From the NCBI RefSeq assembly GCF_003011895.2, contig NZ_PXWF02000346.1, positions 27,898-91,897 of the forward strand: 64,000 nucleotides of DNA, written 5' to 3'. How positions within the stretch are numbered: position 1 is the first letter of the stretch; every line of letters begins with the position of its first letter. Below the pieces are notes generated by a model that was not told the origin of the DNA, made no database searches, and was given only the letters and a program-made list of their open reading frames with translations. Positions 30,086 to 40,288 of the stretch are shown piece after piece. Origin of the DNA: Massilia glaciei. GTDB taxonomy: Bacteria > Pseudomonadota > Gammaproteobacteria > Burkholderiales > Burkholderiaceae_D. The position numbers were made by a program, and so were the translations under genes.

Positions 30086-31195
30086 ATGAAGTTTATCGAC
30101 GAAGCAAAAATCGAAGTGATCGCCGGCGACGGCGGCAACGGCTGCGCCTCGTTCTGCCGGGAGAAATTCCGGCCTTTCGGCGGACCCGACGGCGGCGACG
30201 GCGGCAAGGGTGGTTCCATCTTCGCGGTGGCGGATCGCAATATCAACACATTGGTCGATTTCCGCTACTCCAAGATGCACAAAGCCCGCGACGGCGAACC
30301 CGGCCGCGGCGCCGACTGCTATGGCAAGGGCGCGGACGACATCATGATGCGCATGCCGGTCGGCACTTTGATCGTCGATAACAACAACGGCGAGATCATC
30401 GCCGACCTGACCGAGCACGGCCAGGTGGAGTTGCTCGCCAAGGGCGGCGAGGGCGGATGGGGCAACATCCATTTCAAGTCCTCGACCAACCGCGCGCCGC
30501 GCCAAAAGGGCGAGGGCAAAGAGGGCGAACGGCGCGAACTGCGCCTCGAGCTCAAGGTGCTGGCCGACGTCGGCCTGCTCGGCATGCCAAACGCGGGCAA
30601 GTCGACCTTCATCACGGCGGTGTCGAACGCGCGCCCGAAGATCGCCGACTATCCGTTCACGACCCTGCACCCGAACCTCGGCGTGGTGCGCGTCTCGCAC
30701 GAGAAGAGCTTTGTGATCGCCGATATTCCCGGCTTGATCGAAGGCGCCTCCGAAGGCGCGGGCTTGGGCCACCAGTTCCTGCGCCACCTGCAGCGCACCG
30801 GCCTGCTGCTCCATATCGTCGACATGGCGCCGTTCGAGTCGGGCGTCGATCCGGTCAAGGAAGCCAAGGCGCTAATCAAGGAGCTGCAAAAGTACGACGA
30901 GGCGCTGGTCGACAAGCCGCGCTGGTTCGTGCTCAACAAGCTCGACGTGGTGCCCGAGGAGGACCGCAAGAAGCTGGTCAAGGATTTCGTCAAGCGCATG
31001 GCCTGGAAGGGCCCCGTGTTCGAGATTTCTGCGCTCAGCCACGACGGTTGCCCGGAGCTGGTGCACGCGATCTACAAGCACCTCGAAGAGAAGAAGGCCA
31101 GCGAATACCGTTCCGAAGAAACGCAGATGACCGAGGAAGCCCGCGGCATCGCGTCGATCGATCCGGAAGATCCGCGTTTTAAAATTCTCGACTAG
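30086..31195 (+). CDS. obgE: GTPase ObgE/CgtA
   Basis: Essential GTPase in 50S ribosome assembly and the stringent response, 369 residues. Residues 1-158 are the Gly-rich Obg domain ([32 protein letters not shown]). The G domain follows with [10 protein letters not shown] (G1), DIPG (G3), NKLD (G4) and a SALSH G5-like stretch. The C-terminal tail is short and acidic. It has the standard place after rplU-rpmA. A membrane protein gene and proB follow on the same strand. Confidence 0.97.
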   Translation: MKFIDEAKIEVIAGDGGNGCASFCREKFRPFGGPDGGDGGKGGSIFAVADRNINTLVDFRYSKMHKARDGEPGRGADCYGKGADDIMMRMPVGTLIVDNNNGEIIADLTEHGQVELLAKGGEGGWGNIHFKSSTNRAPRQKGEGKEGERRELRLELKVLADVGLLGMPNAGKSTFITAVSNARPKIADYPFTTLHPNLGVVRVSHEKSFVIADIPGLIEGASEGAGLGHQFLRHLQRTGLLLHIVDMAPFESGVDPVKEAKALIKELQKYDEALVDKPRWFVLNKLDVVPEEDRKKLVKDFVKRMAWKGPVFEISALSHDGCPELVHAIYKHLEEKKASEYRSEETQMTEEARGIASIDPEDPRFKILD

Positions 31196-31207
31196 TTTGA
31201 AACGCCC

Positions 31208-31606
31208 ATGCTGAAGGCGGTGCTGCGTCAGCATCTGCTGTTCTTCGTGGCCAGCATCAGTTCGCTGGCGGCGCTGTTCGCGATGATCGACCCGGACCGG
31301 GTCGCGCGCAGCATGGGTGTGTTTATGACCGGCGTAAACGGCTACAGCCAGTTTTACGCGATGTACGTCGGCGTCCGTCTCGCTACCGCGGGGTTGGCAC
31401 TGTTGGCTTCAAGGCATGGCGACCAGCCTATCCTCGGCGATATCACCGCATTGTTCGTGCTGGCGCAGCCGGCCGGCCGCCTCATCGCGGCCTTCGCCAT
31501 TGGCCTGCCCCAGGGATTGTTGTTAGTCATATGCGTGATCGAACTGCTGGGTGGCCTCGCGCTGCTCGCATTGCGCCCCGCGTTCACACAGAACCGCCGC
31601 CGATGA
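31208..31606 (+). CDS. Small membrane protein, possibly DUF4345-like
   Basis: Protein of 132 residues with four hydrophobic segments ([65 protein letters not shown]). The [16 protein letters not shown] stretch resembles DUF4345 proteins. It lies 12 bp after obgE, and its stop overlaps the proB start (ATGA), so it is in the obgE-proB transcript. The function is unknown. Confidence 0.65.
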   Translation: MLKAVLRQHLLFFVASISSLAALFAMIDPDRVARSMGVFMTGVNGYSQFYAMYVGVRLATAGLALLASRHGDQPILGDITALFVLAQPAGRLIAAFAIGLPQGLLLVICVIELLGGLALLALRPAFTQNRRR

Positions 31607-32721
31607 AATCCGTCATACAAAAAGCGACCCGTATCATCATCAAGGTTGGCTCCTCGCTCGTCACCAACGACGGGCGCGGGCTCGACCACGCCGCCATCGC
31701 GCGCTGGGCCGCCCAGATCGCCGCGCTGCGCGCGCTGGGCAAGGAGGTCGTGCTGGTCAGTTCGGGCGCGGTCGCCGAGGGCATGCTGCGCCTTAAATTC
31801 GAGACCCGTCCCACCGACATCCACGAGCTGCAGGCCTGCGCCGCCGTCGGCCAGATGGGGCTCGCGCAAATCTACGAGTCGAGCTTCCGCGCGCACGGGC
31901 TGGGCACGGCGCAGGTGCTGCTCACGCACGCCGACCTGGCCGACCGCGAGCGCTACCTGAACGCGCGCTCGACCCTGACCACGCTGCTGCGATTCGGCGT
32001 GGTCCCGATCATCAACGAGAACGACACCGTCGTCACCGACGAGATCAAGTTCGGCGACAACGACACCCTCGGCGCGCTCGTCGCCAACCTGATCGAGGCC
32101 GACGCGCTGATCATCCTGACCGACCAGCATGGGCTGTTCAGCGCCGACCCGCGCAAGGATCCGGCGGCGGTGCTGATCGCGCGGTGTCAGGCCGGCGATC
32201 CGGCGCTCGAGGCCATGGCCGGCGGCGCCGGCAGCAGCATCGGGCGCGGCGGGATGCTGACCAAGATTTTGGCGGCCAAGCGCGCCGCGGCGTCGGGCGC
32301 GCACACCATCATCGCCTGGGGGCGCGACAGCGACGTGCTCACCCGGCTCGCCAACGGCGAGGCGATCGGCACCGAACTATCGGCGCAGACCGGGCGCCTG
32401 ACCGCACGCAAGCAGTGGATGGCGGACCATCTGCACACCGCCGGCAAGGTGGTGATCGACGCCGGCGCGGTCCAGAAGCTGTCGAACGAAGGCAAGTCGC
32501 TGCTGCCGATCGGCGTGGTCGAGGTCAGGGGCGAGTTTGGACGCGGCGCGGTCATCACCTGCATCGCCGAGGACGGCCGGGCGCTGGCGCGCGGCTTGAG
32601 CAACTACACCAGCGCGGAGGCGCGCAGGATCATGCGCAAGCCGTCGGCGGAGATCGAATCGATTCTCGGTTTCCTCGAGGGGAAAGAGCTGATTCACCGG
32701 GATAATCTGGTCTTGCTGTAG
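31603..32721 (+). CDS. proB: Glutamate 5-kinase
   Basis: First enzyme of proline synthesis: ATP plus glutamate to glutamyl 5-phosphate. It has 372 residues. The N-terminal amino acid kinase domain shows [44 protein letters not shown] and a [11 protein letters not shown] segment. The C-terminal ~90 residues form a PUA domain ([29 protein letters not shown]). It starts at 31603, sharing ATGA with the preceding stop. Typical neighbour of obgE. Confidence 0.97.
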   Translation: MKSVIQKATRIIIKVGSSLVTNDGRGLDHAAIARWAAQIAALRALGKEVVLVSSGAVAEGMLRLKFETRPTDIHELQACAAVGQMGLAQIYESSFRAHGLGTAQVLLTHADLADRERYLNARSTLTTLLRFGVVPIINENDTVVTDEIKFGDNDTLGALVANLIEADALIILTDQHGLFSADPRKDPAAVLIARCQAGDPALEAMAGGAGSSIGRGGMLTKILAAKRAAASGAHTIIAWGRDSDVLTRLANGEAIGTELSAQTGRLTARKQWMADHLHTAGKVVIDAGAVQKLSNEGKSLLPIGVVEVRGEFGRGAVITCIAEDGRALARGLSNYTSAEARRIMRKPSAEIESILGFLEGKELIHRDNLVLL

Positions 32722-32826
32722 CGCCGCGCCAGCGGGGCCGCGATCGGCAAGGCAGGGCCGCGGGCAGCTTCAAGATCGGCACCGCGGCGCTGGTCAAGGC
32801 CTCCGCGGCCGGCCGCCCAAGGCCGC

Positions 32827-33161
32827 CTACTGCGGCGCCGAAAATTCTTCGAATGCCGCCAAGGCGTTGGCCGAATACATCGCCGATGGCCCCCCAGGGC
32901 CTCCTCGAGTTCTGCCTTGGTGGTGCCGAGCCTGACCAGCGCCTGCACATGAAAGCCGATGCAGGCGTCGCAATGGGCCGCCACGCCCAAGGTCAGCGCG
33001 ATCAGTTCCTTGGTCTTGCGGCTGAGGGCGCCGTCGCGCGTCGCGGCCCGCGCCAGCTCGCCAAACCCCTTCATCACGTCGGGAAGGTCCTCGCGCAGGG
33101 TGCCGAGTTGCTTCGACACCGATGCGGTCAATTCCTTGTATCCATTTGCAGTGTTTGCCAT
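32827..33161 (-). pseudogene. AhpD-like carboxymuconolactone decarboxylase family protein, internally deleted
   Basis: Family peroxidase-like protein with the catalytic CDACIGFH (CxxCxxxH) motif near residue 66 and AVSKQLG-type N-terminus (MANTANGYKELTAS). The reading is normal to KAELEEALG, then shifts. The expected C-terminus PSAMYSANALAAFEEFSAPQ and stop (32827-32829) lie in another frame after the C-run at 32889-32895. Comparison with the family suggests about eight residues (the usual VAxYMGGG part) are lost by a deletion that is not a multiple of three. The shifted frame continues to 32694, so a longer altered protein may be made. It sits behind the DUF2892 gene in the sulfur locus. Confidence 0.7.
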
Positions 33162-33209
33162 TCGATTTCCCCGATGGTGTGGTTTATTTTGGCTTGATGT
33201 TTTTTTTGT

Positions 33210-33401
33210 TTATTTTTTCGCCGCGCAAGTGCGGATCCCGAACGGCAGGTAGGCCGGGCAGGTGCCGATAATCCCGGTCGCCAGCGGAACCACGCCGATC
33301 CAGCCCCATACCCCGATCACGCCAAACAGCGTGGCCGCGATCAGGCCCAGCCCAACCAGAATCCGAATCGCGCGGTCGATACTTCCTACGTTTGCCTGCA
33401 T
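33210..33401 (-). CDS. DUF2892 (YgaP-like transmembrane) protein
   Basis: Small membrane protein of 63 residues from MQANVGSIDRAIRILVGLGL. It has two hydrophobic stretches and the family's C-terminal GTCPAYLPFGIRTC, with two cysteines. DUF2892 is the membrane domain of the rhodanese YgaP and is common in sulfur-transfer loci. It is preceded by a predicted sigma-54 promoter (33477-33493), suggesting FisR control together with the AhpD-like gene. An upstream in-frame Met at 33440 is less likely. Confidence 0.85.
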   Translation of the reverse strand: MQANVGSIDRAIRILVGLGLIAATLFGVIGVWGWIGVVPLATGIIGTCPAYLPFGIRTCAAKK

Positions 33402-33476
33402 GACTTTCCCCTTGAATGCGAGCCCGCCGCCATGGCGCATGTCGCCGGGCTTCGGAACGGGTCGTATGCATACCGT

Positions 33477-33493
33477 CGCACGTTCCGTGCCAG
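33477..33493 (-). promoter_or_regulatory. Predicted sigma-54 promoter of the DUF2892 gene
   Basis: The minus strand reads CTGGCACGGAACGTGCG, with TGGCACG exact at -24 and GC at -12, 10 nt after GG. The implied start lies near 33466, about 65 nt before the coding start at 33401. The adjacent upstream gene encodes the sigma-54 activator FisR. Confidence 0.65.
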
Positions 33494-33555
33494 CGCGCGA
33501 GCGGGTTTTTTTTGATTAATAACAAGCACTTGCGCGCGGGCGCGCGGTGCGATGT

Positions 33556-33598
33556 CTGCCAATGTGGCAGCGCTGGCAGTGATTGGCAGTGATTGCCA
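33556..33598. promoter_or_regulatory. Palindrome cluster, candidate FisR enhancer site
   Basis: CTGCCAATGTGGCAG (33556-33570) is a perfect palindrome. At 33574-33598 TGGCAGTGAT occurs twice in tandem and is closed by TTGCCA. They lie 65-120 bp upstream of the sigma-54 promoter, the normal distance for an enhancer-binding protein. Confidence 0.55.
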
Positions 33599-33634
33599 GG
33601 ATCGGCGGCGATCGGCGGGCGCCGCCACGGGCTG

Positions 33635-34945
<1,311 letters not shown>

Positions 34946-35077
34946 CGTCGCTCCGGGCCCCTGGGCACGCCGTCCGGCGCCGCCATGCCCGTCGAGCGCG
35001 GCCGCCGCTGGCAGCCGCGGCGCCGGCGCCGTTCGGGCCCGGTGCCGGGCAAATGATCGGGTCCGCCGGGGCGCGCG

Positions 35078-35779
35078 TCAGGCGCCATGCGGCAGCCCCA
35101 GGTTCCGGTTGGCGGGCACGGCGATGTCGATCAGCCTCGGCTTGGGCAGGTCGAGCGCCGCCATCAGCGCGACAAAGTCGTCCTTGCCGCGGTTGGCCAG
35201 GCGGGCGTTGTGCCGCTTCTCCCATCCGATGCTCGACACCGACTGCCCCTTGTAGTCGTGGCCGGGCCACACGCGGGTGGCGTCGGGCAGCGCGAACAGC
35301 TTGCCGACCACGCTCTCGTGCAGCGCCGCCGCGCTGCCGCCCTGGAAGTCGGTGCGCCCGCAGCCGTCGATCAGCAAGGTGTCGCCGCTGAAGGCGTTGC
35401 CGCGCCAGAGATAGCTGACGCTGCCGGCGGTGTGGCCGGGCGTGTGCAGCACCGCGATCTGGTCGTGGGCGCCGAAGCCGATGATGTCGCCATCGCCAAG
35501 CTGCAGCTCGGCCGGGGCGATGCCGCAACCGGACGGCACGGCGGCCCGGGCGCCGGTGAGCGCGCGCAGCTTGCCGGCCGAGGTCACATGGTCGGCGTGG
35601 GCGTGGGTTTCGAGCACGTAGGCAAGCTCGAGCCCGAGCCGCGCTAGATGGGCCAGGTCGCGCTCCCAATGACGCTCGACCGGGTCGATGATGACGGCCG
35701 ACTTGCCGTCGCCGGCGATCAGGATGTAGGTGAAGGTCGATGATTCGGCATCGAACAGCTGGACGGGAAGGACATTCAT
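35078..35779 (-). CDS. Persulfide dioxygenase (ETHE1-like MBL-fold)
   Basis: Non-haem iron enzyme oxidising glutathione persulfide to sulfite and GSH in the cytoplasm. It has 233 residues from MNVLPVQLFDAES (35779, GGAG upstream). Motifs are ETHAHADHVTSAGKL, LHTPGHTAGSVSY, SGDTLLIDGCGRTDFQGG and WPGHDYKG. GRTDF is characteristic of persulfide dioxygenases rather than glyoxalase II. The longer frame to 35818 has an unlikely N-terminus. The substrate persulfide probably comes from imported thiosulfate or sulfide; sulfite would leave through the TauE neighbour. The gene is separated from tauE by the 165-bp palindromic element. Confidence 0.9.
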   Translation of the reverse strand: MNVLPVQLFDAESSTFTYILIAGDGKSAVIIDPVERHWERDLAHLARLGLELAYVLETHAHADHVTSAGKLRALTGARAAVPSGCGIAPAELQLGDGDIIGFGAHDQIAVLHTPGHTAGSVSYLWRGNAFSGDTLLIDGCGRTDFQGGSAAALHESVVGKLFALPDATRVWPGHDYKGQSVSSIGWEKRHNARLANRGKDDFVALMAALDLPKPRLIDIAVPANRNLGLPHGA

Positions 35780-35831
35780 CGCGGGTCTCCGGAAGGGGGA
35801 TGGGGAAAATGGGTGCAAAGGGCGGGGCTGC

Positions 35832-35997
35832 TAGCAGTCTGTCGGACTTAAAGAATCGAAGCGAAAATTCGGCTGAGCGAGGACAGATTTCGACGATTTT
35901 GAAGGTCAATAGTTATTCTATTGACCAAAAAAGCGGCGAAATATGGACCGCTCAGGCGGATTTGCAGCCGATTTCCTTTAAGTCCGACAGGCTGCTA
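35832..35997. repeat. Structured 166-bp palindromic element, copy 1
   Basis: Terminal inverted repeats of about 22 bp (TAGCAGNCTGTCGGACTTAA at both ends) enclose further pairing. A central stem GGTCAATAG/CTATTGACC is included. It aligns along its whole length, in reverse, with 42702-42865. It encodes no protein. The stop codon of tauE (TAG, 35995-35997) is the outermost triplet of the element. Confidence 0.85.
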
Positions 35998-36792
35998 CAA
36001 CACCGACTTGACGATCATGCCGACGCCGACCGCCGCCGAGACCAGCGCGAAGCCGATCTGGAGCTGGGGGCCGGCCAGCCGCGCCGACAGCATGCGCCCG
36101 CCCAGCATGCCGGCCAGCGCGCCGGCGGCGAACGGAAGCGCCACGGGCCACGCCATGCCGCCGCTGGCGGCGCTGGCGGCCACGCCGGTCACCGAGACGA
36201 GCGCGATCACCGCCAGCGAGGTCGCCACCACCGAGCGCATGGCCAGGTCGGTGTAGCGCTGCAGCGCCGGCACCATGACAAAGCCGCCGCCCACCCCGAG
36301 CAGGCCAGAGAGCAGTCCGGCGACGGTGCCAGAGAGCACCAGCGCGCGCGCGCAGGCGCTGGTCCAGACGAAGCGCCCGCTCCCGCCACGTTGGCAGGGT
36401 TGGGGCGCGGGGCCCCCGGCCGCGGGCGGCGGCGCGGGGCGGCGCGGCTGGCGCAGGGTGCGAAACGCCACCAACAGCAGGATCAGCGCGAACAGCACGC
36501 TGAGCCAGCGGTTGTCGATCCGGTGCGCCAGCCACAGGCCGAGCGGCGACAACAGCATGCCGGACCCGGCGATCAGCATGGCGGCGCGGTAGCGCACGAT
36601 GCCCTCGCGCAGGCCGAGCACGGCGCCGAGCGCGGCCGCCATGCCGACCGCCAGCAGGCCGATCGGGCCGGCCTCGGCCACCCCCATGCCGATGCCGAAC
36701 ACCAGCAGCGGCACCGCCAGGATGCCGCCGCCGGCGCCGGTGAGCGCGAGGATGACGCCGACCACCAGTCCCAGTCCGAGCGCGGTCAGCAT
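35995..36792 (-). CDS. TauE/SafE-family sulfite/anion exporter
   Basis: Inner-membrane permease of 265 residues with about eight helices. The family pattern begins MLTALGLGLVVGVILALTGA and includes GLLSGLLGVGGGFVMVPALQRY, the duplicated Gly-rich motif. In a persulfide dioxygenase locus it most likely exports sulfite or another sulfur anion. It starts 13 bp after the YeeE-type gene at 36806. Its last codon and stop (GTTG TAG) run into the terminal repeat of the palindromic element. Confidence 0.85.
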   Translation of the reverse strand: MLTALGLGLVVGVILALTGAGGGILAVPLLVFGIGMGVAEAGPIGLLAVGMAAALGAVLGLREGIVRYRAAMLIAGSGMLLSPLGLWLAHRIDNRWLSVLFALILLLVAFRTLRQPRRPAPPPAAGGPAPQPCQRGGSGRFVWTSACARALVLSGTVAGLLSGLLGVGGGFVMVPALQRYTDLAMRSVVATSLAVIALVSVTGVAASAASGGMAWPVALPFAAGALAGMLGGRMLSARLAGPQLQIGFALVSAAVGVGMIVKSVL

Positions 36793-36805
36793 GGCGGCGC
36801 GCCCT

Positions 36806-37237
36806 TCATGCCGCCCGCCCGCGCGCCGGAAGGCGCTCGAGCAATTCGAAAATGGCCATGCCGGCGACCATGGCCGCGACGAAGATCATCGGCTTGGCGC
36901 CACCGGCGGCGAGCGAGGCCAGTGCCGGTCCCGGGCAGTAGCCGGCCAGTCCCCAGCCGGCGCCGAAGGCGACGCTGCCGAGCACCAGCCGGCGGTCGAT
37001 CTCGGTGGCGCTGGGCAGGCGCATGGGGGCCCCGAGCAGCGACTTGTCGCGCCGCGACGCGAAGCCGAACGCGACCAGCCCGACCAGCACCGCGCCGCCC
37101 ATGACGAAGCCGAGCGAGGGATCCCAGTTGCCGGCCAGGTCGAGGAAGCCGATGACCTTCGACGGGTCGGTCATGCCCGAGACGATCAGGCCCATGCCGA
37201 AGACCAGGCCGACCAGTAGTGCCATGATGATTTGCAT
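36806..37237 (-). CDS. YeeE/YedE half-permease, second subunit (PmpB-like)
   Basis: Membrane protein of 143 residues with four hydrophobic segments ([37 protein letters not shown]). [21 protein letters not shown] carries the Cys of the YeeE sulfur-transport signature. GGAGCA lies just upstream of the start at 37237. Together with the preceding half it corresponds to one full YeeE/TsuA-like thiosulfate or sulfur-compound transporter. Such half pairs (PmpA/PmpB) are known beside BigR-type regulators. Confidence 0.85.
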   Translation of the reverse strand: MQIIMALLVGLVFGMGLIVSGMTDPSKVIGFLDLAGNWDPSLGFVMGGAVLVGLVAFGFASRRDKSLLGAPMRLPSATEIDRRLVLGSVAFGAGWGLAGYCPGPALASLAAGGAKPMIFVAAMVAGMAIFELLERLPARGRAA

Positions 37238-37247
37238 GATGTGCTCC

Positions 37248-37679
37248 TTATTCAATGAGGTGGCGGACGATGAGGACGGTGGCGAAACCGGCCGCCATGA
37301 AGGCGCCGGTCGCCACCAGCGAGCGCGGCGACATGCGCGACAGTCCGCAGACGCCGTGGCCGCTGGTGCAGCCGGCGCCGTAGCGGGTGCCGACCCCGAC
37401 CAGCAGGCCGGCCGCGACCAGCGTCGCGGTGCCGGCCTCGACCCGCACCGCAGGCAGCGGCGCGAACATGCCATAGGCGAGCGGGGCGGCGACCAGGCCG
37501 AGCAGGAAGGCGACGCGCCAGGCGCTGTCGCCCCTGGGCCATTGCAGCAGGCCGCCCAGGATGCCGCTGATGCCGGCGATGCGGCCGTTGAACAGCACGA
37601 ACAGCGCCGCCGCCAACCCGATCAATGCGCCGCCAGCCGCCGAGGCCAAGGGTGTGAAATTTGTCCAGTCAATCGTCAT
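37248..37679 (-). CDS. YeeE/YedE half-permease, first subunit (PmpA-like)
   Basis: Membrane protein of 143 residues. Helices are [19 protein letters not shown] and [20 protein letters not shown]. The signature [20 protein letters not shown] holds two cysteines thought to relay sulfur through the pore. It overlaps the bigR stop by 4 bp (ATGA) and precedes its partner by 10 bp. Import of thiosulfate or another sulfane-sulfur donor is the likely role. Confidence 0.87.
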   Translation of the reverse strand: MTIDWTNFTPLASAAGGALIGLAAALFVLFNGRIAGISGILGGLLQWPRGDSAWRVAFLLGLVAAPLAYGMFAPLPAVRVEAGTATLVAAGLLVGVGTRYGAGCTSGHGVCGLSRMSPRSLVATGAFMAAGFATVLIVRHLIE

Positions 37680-38008
37680 GATGGTGCTCCCTTCGTTTGT
37701 TCACAATAAAGTTGGTGCAGCAGCGCGAGAACAGCCATCGCCCCGCCGCTGGCGATGCTGTAGAAAATCTGCCTTCCTTCGCGCCGCGTGCGCACCAGCG
37801 CTTCGTCGCGCAGCACGCCGAGCTGCTGGGACAGGGTCGGCTGCCCGATGCCGGTGGCGCCTTCGAGCCCGCCCACGCTGAGCGGGCCCCGCGTGAGCTG
37901 GCACAGCAGCAGCAGCCGGTCCGCGTTCGAGAGCGCCTTGAGCAGGGCGCACGCCTGCGCCGCCGCCGCGCGCATCGCGGCCGGGTCGAACGGGACGGGC
38001 TCGTTCAT
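37676..38008 (-). CDS. bigR: BigR/SqrR-type ArsR-family persulfide-responsive repressor
   Basis: Winged-helix repressor of 110 residues from [12 protein letters not shown] (GGAGG just upstream; the frame is open much further upstream without family features). The HTH is [21 protein letters not shown]36 ([10 protein letters not shown]) and C102 (QLYCEQT) are 66 residues apart, the same spacing as the sulfide/persulfide-sensing pair in BigR and SqrR. It heads the operon bigR-yeeE-yeeE-tauE and faces the DUF302 gene across an AT-rich region with a palindrome. Confidence 0.9.
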   Translation of the reverse strand: MNEPVPFDPAAMRAAAAQACALLKALSNADRLLLLCQLTRGPLSVGGLEGATGIGQPTLSQQLGVLRDEALVRTRREGRQIFYSIASGGAMAVLALLHQLYCEQTKGAPS

Positions 38009-38059
38009 GGTGAATCCTCCTTGCGGTTTGTCTGGCATGGGGATACTATACATCACGAC

Positions 38060-38094
38060 AAAATATAATTCAATATAATGTAAATTTATATTTT
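38060..38094. promoter_or_regulatory. Candidate BigR operator in the divergent promoter region
   Basis: An AT-rich imperfect inverted repeat, AAAATATAATT ... AATTTATATTTT, lies in otherwise GC-rich DNA. It is 52 bp upstream of bigR and 129 bp upstream of the DUF302 gene. BigR-family boxes are AT-rich palindromes overlapping promoters, so one site could control both directions. Confidence 0.55.
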
Positions 38095-38222
38095 GGTTGT
38101 CGGACGTCCGATTGGCGGGCGCCGGCCCGGACATGGCGCCGCCGCGCGGCATGGCGCGCGGCACCCGAGCGACCGCCCGGCAGTCGCGGGGCGGAACAAA
38201 CAACATCAACCGGAGTAAAGAA

Positions 38223-38615
38223 ATGACAACTAAATATGGCTTTGGCAAAACCGTGGCGTGCGCCTTCGACGAGGCGGTCGAACGCGTGACGGCCGCCCTG
38301 CAGACAGAGGGATTCGGCATCCTTAGCGACATCGACGTCGCCGCCACCCTCAAGAAGAAGCTCGGCGCCGACATGCCGGCGTACCGGATACTGGGCGCCT
38401 GCAACCCGGCGCTGGCGCAGCGGGCGATCGAGGCCGAGCCATCGATCGGCCTGCTTTTGCCGTGCAACGTGCTGGTGCGGCAGATCGCCGGTGGCGCGGT
38501 GAGCGTCGAATTCATGGATACCGACGCGGTGCTTCGGCTGGTCGACAAGCCCGCCATCGCCGCGCTCGCGGGGGAGGTGCGCCAGAAGCTCGAACGTGTG
38601 ATGGACGCGCTGTGA
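38223..38615 (+). CDS. DUF302 protein
   Basis: Cytoplasmic protein of 130 residues fully covered by DUF302: TVACAFDEAVERVTAALQTE, FGILSDIDVAATLKKKLG, YRILGACNPALAQRAI and GLLLPCNVLVRQ. No catalytic role is established for the family. It is frequent in sulfur oxidation and BigR-controlled loci. The ATG at 38223 follows GGAGTAAAGAA. A cytochrome gene follows after 97 bp. Confidence 0.88.
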   Translation: MTTKYGFGKTVACAFDEAVERVTAALQTEGFGILSDIDVAATLKKKLGADMPAYRILGACNPALAQRAIEAEPSIGLLLPCNVLVRQIAGGAVSVEFMDTDAVLRLVDKPAIAALAGEVRQKLERVMDAL

Positions 38616-38712
38616 CGCGCCGGCGGCACGGGCCGGCCGGCCCGGCCATCGACGCTTCGCGTCCACCACGTTCGCGTCCACCACGCGCCATCGCGCCCCA
38701 CCGGAGCAGCAC

Positions 38713-39555
38713 ATGAACATGAAACTTCGATTGATCACCGGCGCCCTCGCGCTGGGCGTGGCGTGCGGCGCGGCCGCCGGCGGCGCGCCCGCGCCCGTGT
38801 CCGCGCCCGTGTCCGCGCCGTTCGCCGTGCCCGCCGAGTCGAGCATCCCGCCGGGCCCGCAGGGGCTGGCAATCCGGGAGGGCAAAAAGCTGCTGACCCA
38901 GACCCGGCTGCACCTGCCCAGGAATGTCGGCAACGGACTCAATTGCAGCAGTTGCCACCTCGCCGGGGGAACCACGCCCAAGGCCTCGCCCTGGGTTGGC
39001 ATCTGGGGCGTGTTCCCCGAATTTCGCTCGCGCAGCGGAAAGGTCATTTCCCTGACGCAGAGGGTCAACGACTGCTTCGAACGGTCGATGAATGGCAAGC
39101 CGCTTGCCTACGACTCGGCCGAAATGAACCACATCCTGGCCTACATGCAATGGCTGTCGACGGGCGTGCCGACCGGAACAAGCGTGAAAGGGCGGGGATT
39201 CGGTCCGCTCGACCAGAAGCTCAAACCCGATTTGGCGCGCGGCAAGGTCGTGTATTCGGCCAAGTGCGCCAGCTGCCACGGCGCGGCCGGCGCCGGCATC
39301 GCGAACCCGGCCGGCGGCTACCTGTTTCCGCCGGTTGCCGGAAACGATTCGTTCAACGACGGCGCCGGCATGGCGCGCACGTACACGGCGGCCGCCTTCG
39401 TCAAGCACAACATGCCGCTCGGCCAGGGCGGCAGCCTGAGCGACCAGGAGGCGCTCGACGTCGCCGAGTATTTCACGCGCCTGCCGCGCCCGGTGTACAA
39501 ATTCAAGGCCAGGGATTGGCCGAAAGGCGGCAAGCCCAAGGACGCGCGCAGCTGA
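38713..39555 (+). CDS. TsdA-like dihaem cytochrome c (thiosulfate dehydrogenase family)
   Basis: Periplasmic cytochrome of 280 residues with signal peptide (MNMKLRLITGALALGVACGA). Haem 1 is C78-x-x-C81-H82 (NCSSCH) and haem 2 C185-x-x-C188-H189 (CASCH). RVNDCFERSMNG places C121 where TsdA has its unusual axial Cys ligand of haem 1; KHNMPLG offers Met for haem 2. TsdA joins two thiosulfates to tetrathionate (or the reverse). With BigR, PDO and YeeE nearby this fits a sulfur-oxidising role. GGAGCAGC sets the start. Confidence 0.82.
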   Translation: MNMKLRLITGALALGVACGAAAGGAPAPVSAPVSAPFAVPAESSIPPGPQGLAIREGKKLLTQTRLHLPRNVGNGLNCSSCHLAGGTTPKASPWVGIWGVFPEFRSRSGKVISLTQRVNDCFERSMNGKPLAYDSAEMNHILAYMQWLSTGVPTGTSVKGRGFGPLDQKLKPDLARGKVVYSAKCASCHGAAGAGIANPAGGYLFPPVAGNDSFNDGAGMARTYTAAAFVKHNMPLGQGGSLSDQEALDVAEYFTRLPRPVYKFKARDWPKGGKPKDARS

Positions 39556-39637
39556 CGCGGCGGTGGCGCGCGTAGGCATGGGGCGCCGGCCCCCGGTCGA
39601 GCGCGCCGCCGTCCCGCGCGCATGCCCGAAAACACGC

Positions 39638-40285
39638 TCAGGCGCCGGCCGGCGCCGGCGTCTTGTCCTTGTACTCGCACAGGTCGGCGATCATGCAGTT
39701 CCAGCACAGCGGCTTGCGCGCCACGCAGGTGTAGCGGCCATGCAGGATCAGCCAGTGGTGGGCGTCGTGCAAAAACTCCTTCGGCACGAACTTGAGCAGC
39801 TTTTGCTCGACCACGTCGACATTCTTCCCCGGCGCGATTTTCGTGCGGTTCGAGACGCGGAAGATATGCGTGTCGACCGCGATGGTCGGGTCGCCAAACG
39901 CCGTGTTCAGCACCACGTTGGCCGTCTTGCGGCCCACGCCCGGCAGCGCCTCGAGCGCCGCGCGATCGTGCGGCACCTGGCCGCCATGCTGCTCCACCAG
40001 AATCTGGCAGGTCGCGATCACGTTCTTGGCCTTGGTCGGATACAGCCCGATCGTCTGGATGTGGGTTTTGAGTTCGTCGAGTCCGAGCGCGAGGATTTTT
40101 TCGGGCGTGTTCGCCACCGGGTAGAGCTTGCGCGTGGCCTTGTTCACGCCGACGTCGGTCGCCTGCGCCGACAGCAGCACCGCGATCAACAGCTCGAACG
40201 GGGTGGTGTATTCGAGCTCCGTCTCGGGCTTGGGGTTGGCCGCGCGGAAGCGCGTGAAAATCTCGATGCGTTTGGCTGCGTTCAT
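39638..40285 (-). CDS. nth: Endonuclease III
   Basis: DNA glycosylase/AP lyase removing oxidised pyrimidines, 215 residues. The helix-hairpin-helix LPGVGRKTANVVL holds the catalytic Lys, VDTHIFRVSNR the catalytic Asp, and CVARKPLCWNCMIADLC is the 4Fe-4S loop (C-x6-C-x2-C-x5-C). It lies 3 bp after rsxB on the same strand, a common pairing in bacteria. Confidence 0.97.
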   Translation of the reverse strand: MNAAKRIEIFTRFRAANPKPETELEYTTPFELLIAVLLSAQATDVGVNKATRKLYPVANTPEKILALGLDELKTHIQTIGLYPTKAKNVIATCQILVEQHGGQVPHDRAALEALPGVGRKTANVVLNTAFGDPTIAVDTHIFRVSNRTKIAPGKNVDVVEQKLLKFVPKEFLHDAHHWLILHGRYTCVARKPLCWNCMIADLCEYKDKTPAPAGA

Positions 40286-40288
40286 TGA

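Noticed and set aside
38030..38050. A sigma-54 promoter (TGGCATGGGGATACTA) ahead of the DUF302 gene
   Set aside because: The -24 half fits, but no GC lies 10 nt after the GG, so the -12 half is missing.
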